A DNA stretch of 64,000 nt from Snodgrassella alvi. Its GTDB lineage: Bacteria > Pseudomonadota > Gammaproteobacteria > Burkholderiales > Neisseriaceae. The stretch lies in assembly GCF_040741455.2 (NCBI RefSeq), contig NZ_CP160328.2:2049701-2113700 (forward strand). The letters run 5' to 3'. Position numbers and translations under genes: made by a program. The notes under the pieces are model-generated. The model was not told the origin of the DNA. It searched no databases and worked only from the letters and a program-made list of their open reading frames with translations. Positions 60,642 to 64,000 of this stretch are shown piece by piece (within the stretch, counting starts at the first letter, position 1; each line of letters starts with the position of its first letter).

Positions 60642-61487
60642 TCAGGTGAGTTTATGTAAATATTTGCGCAATTGTTTTAATGCGGTCCATGCTGTGGCTT
60701 TTAAATGGCTTTGGCGCAATAATCTTGCCGGATGAGGAGAAATGACATAGGGAATGTTGTGCAGATTCTGAGCCAGCACTGATTGATCCAGGCGGCTGAA
60801 TGTTTGTCCTAAAAGTAATATTGTCTGAGGCTGAATGTGTTTGATTTGTGCACTCAGATAAGGCAGACATGCTTGTAGCTGTTCGCTGGTTACTTTAAGA
60901 CTAACATTGGGCGCACATTTTACTTGACTGGTATAGAAAACTTCCTCGGAGCTAATGTTGATGGCGGCGAGCATATTGCTAAGCAGTTGGCCGACTTCGC
61001 CGCTGAATAGTTGCTGGTTGCTGTCGTCAGGTGGTGCCGGATTGGTGCTGATAACCAGTAGACGAGCATTTGCCGAACCATAGCCAGATAGAGGCGTGCA
61101 GCGCTCCTGATGCAGGTTGCAGCGGGTGCAGGCAGCTAATGCTGCAGGTATGGCTTCGTAGCTGAGTTTTAAATTGTCTGTTGTGCTCTGGCTGCAGAAG
61201 GTTTGCCGTTCTTCAGTTTGAGTGGTGGTCGTGGTTTCACTAGCTGCTTGAGGTGGCTGCCTGATGATGTGTTGAAGGGCTGCGCGGTGTGATTGATGGA
61301 TAGTTTCTTTTGTTGTTGGATTCTGTATGGTACTGGAATGTACGGATTCGCCAGGCGGTGCAGGTTGCTTAGCTGTGACGGTTTGTGCCGGAGCTGGCTG
61401 TACGGGAAGCAGGCAGGCAGTCTGTGCCAACCACATCGGTCCCAGCCCGAGTGCTTCGTGTAAATACAGATAACGGCTGTCTAACAT
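60642..61487 (-). CDS. Uracil-DNA glycosylase superfamily protein (family 4-like), altered active site
   Basis: 281 residues. The N-terminal 110 residues are Pro/Thr/Gln-rich and probably disordered. The C-terminal domain is family 4 UDG-like: four [4Fe-4S] cysteines C120, C123 (CTRCNLHQERC), C191 (QVKCAPN) and C207 (QLQACLPYL) are kept, and the C-terminal motif is ISPHPARLLRQ with its His. Motif 1, normally GEAPGxxE with the catalytic Glu, reads LVISTNPAPPDDSNQQ, so the usual catalytic residue is missing. Uracil excision is therefore doubtful without biochemical evidence. It is the third gene of tsaB-rimI-UDG, overlapping rimI by 7 bp, the order typical of Neisseriaceae and related betaproteobacteria. 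Confidence 0.8.
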   Translation of the reverse strand: MLDSRYLYLHEALGLGPMWLAQTACLLPVQPAPAQTVTAKQPAPPGESVHSSTIQNPTTKETIHQSHRAALQHIIRQPPQAASETTTTTQTEERQTFCSQSTTDNLKLSYEAIPAALAACTRCNLHQERCTPLSGYGSANARLLVISTNPAPPDDSNQQLFSGEVGQLLSNMLAAINISSEEVFYTSQVKCAPNVSLKVTSEQLQACLPYLSAQIKHIQPQTILLLGQTFSRLDQSVLAQNLHNIPYVISPHPARLLRQSHLKATAWTALKQLRKYLHKLT

Positions 61488-61912
61488 CGTTTTTCCATGA
61501 TTATGGCATCTTCACCATTTTGGTAATAGCTTTTGCGCAAGCCACAGTTTTCAAAACCATTGCGCTTGTACAGCTTGATGGCGCCCATGTTGCTGGAGCG
61601 TACTTCGAGCAATATACGGTCGATAGTCTCTGCTTGTACAATTTGAAAGAGATGATTTAGTAATTGCTGGGCATAGCCTTGGCGTCTGTGTGCCGGATGG
61701 GTGTCAAGCAGATGAATTTCTGCTTCATTCGGTATTTTTTGCCATACTAGCATGGCTACGATGCCATGTTCGGGTAGGTCGACAACCCAGATGGGCTGAG
61801 CTGCAGAGACGCTGTTGGTTAGCTGGGCTGTAGACCATGGTGATGGATTGCAAAGCTGTTCTAGCGTTTCCAAAACTGGAATGTCGGTTAGTTGAGCAGG
61901 ACGTATGCTCAT
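61481..61912 (-). CDS. rimI: Ribosomal protein S18 alanine N-acetyltransferase RimI
   Basis: 143 residues (E. coli 148). GNAT fold with the acetyl-CoA-binding Q/R-x-x-G-x-G/A loop HPAHRRQGYAQQLLNHLF, and the family C-terminus LEVRSSNMGAIKLYKRNGFE followed by GLRKSYYQNGEDAIIM. It acetylates the N-terminal alanine of ribosomal protein S18. It overlaps tsaB by 4 bp (ATGA) and the UDG-like gene by 7 bp, so the three are translationally coupled. The tsaB-rimI pair is common in bacteria. Confidence 0.95.
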   Translation of the reverse strand: MSIRPAQLTDIPVLETLEQLCNPSPWSTAQLTNSVSAAQPIWVVDLPEHGIVAMLVWQKIPNEAEIHLLDTHPAHRRQGYAQQLLNHLFQIVQAETIDRILLEVRSSNMGAIKLYKRNGFENCGLRKSYYQNGEDAIIMEKRC

Positions 61913-62592
61913 GCTGGCTGTCCTGTTGAGCGTCTGGCCGCTTGTTCGGTGGCGGTTAAGGCAATTTTGTTACGCACATAATGTAGGCTTGCTTCTGCAG
62001 CGGTGGTTACGGGATAGTGCCCGGTTAAAGCCAGTTGTGCATATACGTCTGCTTGCGGCATTTGGTTTTGCCCTGTGACGGGTAACTCAATATCCAATGC
62101 ATACGCGTTGCCGACACCGGTGCCATGGAGATGGCCGTCTGGCAGATGGATGTTGCAGGCTCTGTCTACGCGATATTCAGTGAGGCGGCTCAGATTACGG
62201 GTGTCATACCAGGCATAAAAAAGTTCATTCATGCGGGCATCGGTAGCCGCCAGTACGCATGGTTGATCTGGCATCTGTGCAGCCACAGCGTCCAAACAAG
62301 GTATACCAATCAGAGGTAGGTTGTTCGGCAAAGCTAAACCGGTTGCTACTCCCAGTCCGATGCGAAGACCGGTAAAAGCCCCCGGCCCTTGTGCATAGAC
62401 TATGCCATTCAGGTCGGCTAGGGTTAGGTTTGCTGTTTCCAGCAGTTGCCGGATACGCGGTAATATCAGTTCAGACTGTTTTGCGCCCACTGCTTCGTAA
62501 ATGCTGTGGGTATGTCCGTTGTGATGAAGGCCTAATGATAGGTAGCCGGTGCTGGTATCGATTACCAGCAGACGTGAATTGGTACTGATCAT
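61909..62592 (-). CDS. tsaB: tRNA threonylcarbamoyladenosine synthesis protein TsaB
   Basis: 227 residues (E. coli 231). ASKHA-fold protein: LLVIDTSTGYLSLGLHHNG at the start, GIVYAQGPGAFTGLRIGLGV (the conserved GPGSFTGLRIG region) and ATDARMNELFYAWYD. With TsaD and TsaE it makes t6A at position 37 of tRNAs reading ANN codons. It lacks the catalytic metal site found in TsaD, as expected. First gene of tsaB-rimI-UDG; about 240 bp separates it from the divergent gluQ, which is also a tRNA modification gene. Confidence 0.95.
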   Translation of the reverse strand: MISTNSRLLVIDTSTGYLSLGLHHNGHTHSIYEAVGAKQSELILPRIRQLLETANLTLADLNGIVYAQGPGAFTGLRIGLGVATGLALPNNLPLIGIPCLDAVAAQMPDQPCVLAATDARMNELFYAWYDTRNLSRLTEYRVDRACNIHLPDGHLHGTGVGNAYALDIELPVTGQNQMPQADVYAQLALTGHYPVTTAAEASLHYVRNKIALTATEQAARRSTGQPA

Positions 62593-62830
62593 GGTGTGTC
62601 AGAATGTTTAGATGGGTGGATTATACCTTTTTATAGCTTTTTAAATGACCCTGATGTCTGAGTTTGCTGTATCCATTATGACCGGGGCAGGGCTAATAAA
62701 TGCTATTATGGGGTAAATTTTAATAATTAATTGTTTATCTTGCAGAGTTTGCTGCTATGTGAATTGGGTGGTTTGTTCTTTTGCAAATAGAATGTCAAGT
62801 TGCAGGTGATGTTCAGGATGGAAGCGGTTT

Positions 62831-63733
62831 GTGGCTGAGATGTATGTGGGGCGGTTTGCGCCCAGTCCGACTGGTTTATTGCATATTGGTTCGCTGCTGA
62901 CGGCTGTGGCTTCGTATCTGGATGCACGCAGCCGGCAGGGACGTTGGCTGGTGCGTATGGAAGATTTAGATCCGCCGCGGGAAATGCACGGTGCGGCTGC
63001 TTCTATTTTGTCGACACTGGAGGCATTTTCGCTGTACTGGGATGGTGAGGTGGTGTATCAGAGCCGCCGCCATCATTTGTATGCGGCGGCATTGGATGCC
63101 TTGCGTGCACAGAATAGAGTCTATCCTTGTTTTTGTAGTCGTAAGACGGTGCAGGCTGAAGCACGGGGTATGGGTGTGGATGGTGTAATTTATGGTGGTA
63201 GATGTGCATTAAATGATGCAGCGATATCTGCAGTTGCGCATAAGCCTCCGGCATGGCGTTTACGCACAGATACAGCCATTATCGGTTTTCTGGATGCGGT
63301 ACAGGGCTGGCAGCAGCAGTGTCTGGCTAGTGATACGGGCGATTTTATTTTGTTGCGTGCGGATGGCTGCTGGGCTTATCAGCTGGCGGTGGTGGTCGAT
63401 GATGCAGCACAGGGTGTAAATCATGTGGTGCGTGGTCAGGATTTGCTGGTGTCGACGCCACGGCAGATTTATGTGCAGCAGTTGTTAGGTCTTGCTCAGC
63501 CTGAGTATGCTCATTTGCCGTTGTTAACAAATGCGCAGGGGCAGAAGTGGTCAAAGCAGACGCGGGCACCGGCACTGGATGTGCGTCGACGTGAGGATTT
63601 GTTACGGCAGGTTTTGCTTTATCTGGGGCTGCCGCTGGCGCCGCAAGTGGATAGTTTGGCGGATTTGCTGGAATGGGCGGTATTGCATTGGCGGCTAGAG
63701 CGTGTTCGGCCACACGCTATTGTGGCTGAATAG
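62831..63733 (+). CDS. gluQ: Glutamyl-Q tRNA(Asp) synthetase
   Basis: 300 residues from GTG 62831, with GGAAG 6 bp upstream; ATG 62840 is the alternative. Truncated glutamyl-tRNA synthetase: [20 protein letters not shown] with the HIGH-like HIGS, the zinc-site CFC...Y-x-x-RC (YPCFCSR and YGGRC), [19 protein letters not shown] and the KMSKS-like [13 protein letters not shown]. It lacks the anticodon-binding C-terminal domain of GltX. It attaches glutamate to queuosine 34 of tRNA-Asp, without needing the whole tRNA for activation. A tRNA-Asp with GTC lies about 4.4 kb away. A CydD-like gene follows after 38 bp on the same strand. Confidence 0.94.
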   Translation: MAEMYVGRFAPSPTGLLHIGSLLTAVASYLDARSRQGRWLVRMEDLDPPREMHGAAASILSTLEAFSLYWDGEVVYQSRRHHLYAAALDALRAQNRVYPCFCSRKTVQAEARGMGVDGVIYGGRCALNDAAISAVAHKPPAWRLRTDTAIIGFLDAVQGWQQQCLASDTGDFILLRADGCWAYQLAVVVDDAAQGVNHVVRGQDLLVSTPRQIYVQQLLGLAQPEYAHLPLLTNAQGQKWSKQTRAPALDVRRREDLLRQVLLYLGLPLAPQVDSLADLLEWAVLHWRLERVRPHAIVAE

Positions 63734-63771
63734 TTTTAGGTAAGGGATTTTAGATTAAAGGGAGAAGCAGG

Positions 63772-64000
63772 TTGGCTACACCAAATGTTCAAGCATTTTC
63801 TGCGCGTTTTTATCTGCGTATGTGGCAAAAGCGCCAGCGTCGGTCTTTCCGGCTGGCATGGATGCTGATGCTGACGGCAGCGGTATTAATTATCGTGCAA
63901 AGTGCTTTATTGGCCAATCTGTTTGCATTGTGGCTGGGTGGTGAGAATGTGATGGCGGTTCTCCGCCAGTTTCTGCCTTATTTGCTGGTGTGTTGGTTGC
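63772..64000 (+). CDS. cydD: Probable CydD-like ABC transporter, N-terminal part (partial)
   Basis: 76 residues to the right edge of the window, from TTG 63772, which follows GGAGAAGCAGG at the right distance. A basic N-terminus (FYLRMWQKRQRRSFRLAWM) is followed by a hydrophobic helix LTAAVLIIVQSALLANLF and a second one, FLPYLLVCWL. This resembles the first 75 residues of CydD (a helix with GILIIAQAWFMARIL in E. coli, from memory), the half-transporter which with CydC exports glutathione and cysteine for cytochrome bd assembly. Only 76 residues are seen and the ATPase domain is outside, so the identification is tentative. It may be co-transcribed with gluQ. Confidence 0.5.
   Translation, partial: MATPNVQAFSARFYLRMWQKRQRRSFRLAWMLMLTAAVLIIVQSALLANLFALWLGGENVMAVLRQFLPYLLVCWL

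Noticed and set aside
1-64000. Canonical Neisseria DNA uptake sequence (GCCGTCTGAA)
   Set aside because: No exact copy noticed on either strand while reading; only the related palindrome at 6278-6315.
1-64000. CRISPR array, insertion sequence or prophage
   Set aside because: No regularly spaced repeats, no transposase or integrase gene and no phage structural gene seen.

Overview
The window looks like a chromosome segment from a member of the Neisseriaceae (Betaproteobacteria). Housekeeping genes are of Neisseria/Snodgrassella type: rsmI, nlpD, alaS, glyA, miaA, nadK, recN, pyrC, surE-pcm, tsaB-rimI-UDG and gluQ. Intergenic DNA is moderately low in GC and locally very AT-rich. A succinyl-CoA:acetate CoA-transferase, a lactate permease, a GltP-type carrier and a respiratory formate dehydrogenase fit an organic-acid-consuming, host-associated bacterium such as the bee-gut symbiont Snodgrassella. 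This assignment is inference; no rRNA or other phylogenetic marker was compared. There is no CRISPR array, intact insertion sequence or prophage.

Layout. 1-4.8 kb: end of rsmI, an NlpD-like LysM/degenerate-M23 lipoprotein, a divergent cysteine hydrolase / Lrp-family regulator pair, an unknown gene, ubiX and a small lipoprotein. 4.9-12 kb: an orphan PotF/PotD lipoprotein, alaS behind a long perfect inverted repeat, a solitary MlaC, two small stress/secreted proteins and glyA. 12.3-21.3 kb: aarC, miaA, nadK, recN, tusA, pyrC, a thioesterase and a DUF465 protein. 21.4-27 kb: lemA, then an AT-rich insert carrying a glutathione S-transferase, then a membrane TPM-domain protein, a DjlA-type co-chaperone and a second, soluble TPM protein, followed by a candidate small RNA.

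27.4-44 kb is a molybdenum/formate region. It holds modABC-modE with a convincing ModE operator; a three-subunit formate dehydrogenase whose active-site residue is cysteine rather than selenocysteine; fdhD and fdhE; a GltP-type carrier; and the cofactor genes moaD-moaE-mobA-moeA with divergent moaA. Together they cover molybdate import and its regulation, five steps of molybdopterin cofactor synthesis, enzyme sulfuration and the final respiratory enzyme. moaC, a mog/moaB gene and moeB are not in the window.

44-51 kb: lactate permease, a PiT phosphate transporter behind a near-perfect Pho box, a second orphan PotF/PotD lipoprotein, and surE-pcm followed by what looks like a frameshifted remnant of a secreted protein. 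51.9-57.3 kb is more accessory: a zinc alcohol dehydrogenase, an aldo/keto reductase, a LysR regulator and a two-gene ABC-2 transporter, then almost 1 kb of AT-rich DNA without genes. 58.3-64 kb: tRNA-Asp and tRNA-Val, a KefB/C-type antiporter, the tsaB-rimI-UDG-like operon, gluQ (which modifies tRNA-Asp) and the start of a CydD-like ABC transporter.

I did not find a clearly new defence or mobile system. The best candidates for undescribed biology are the LemA/TPM/DjlA/TPM cluster, the intergenic small-RNA candidate at about 27.2-27.4 kb, the UDG-family protein with a rewritten catalytic motif, and the palindrome upstream of alaS.
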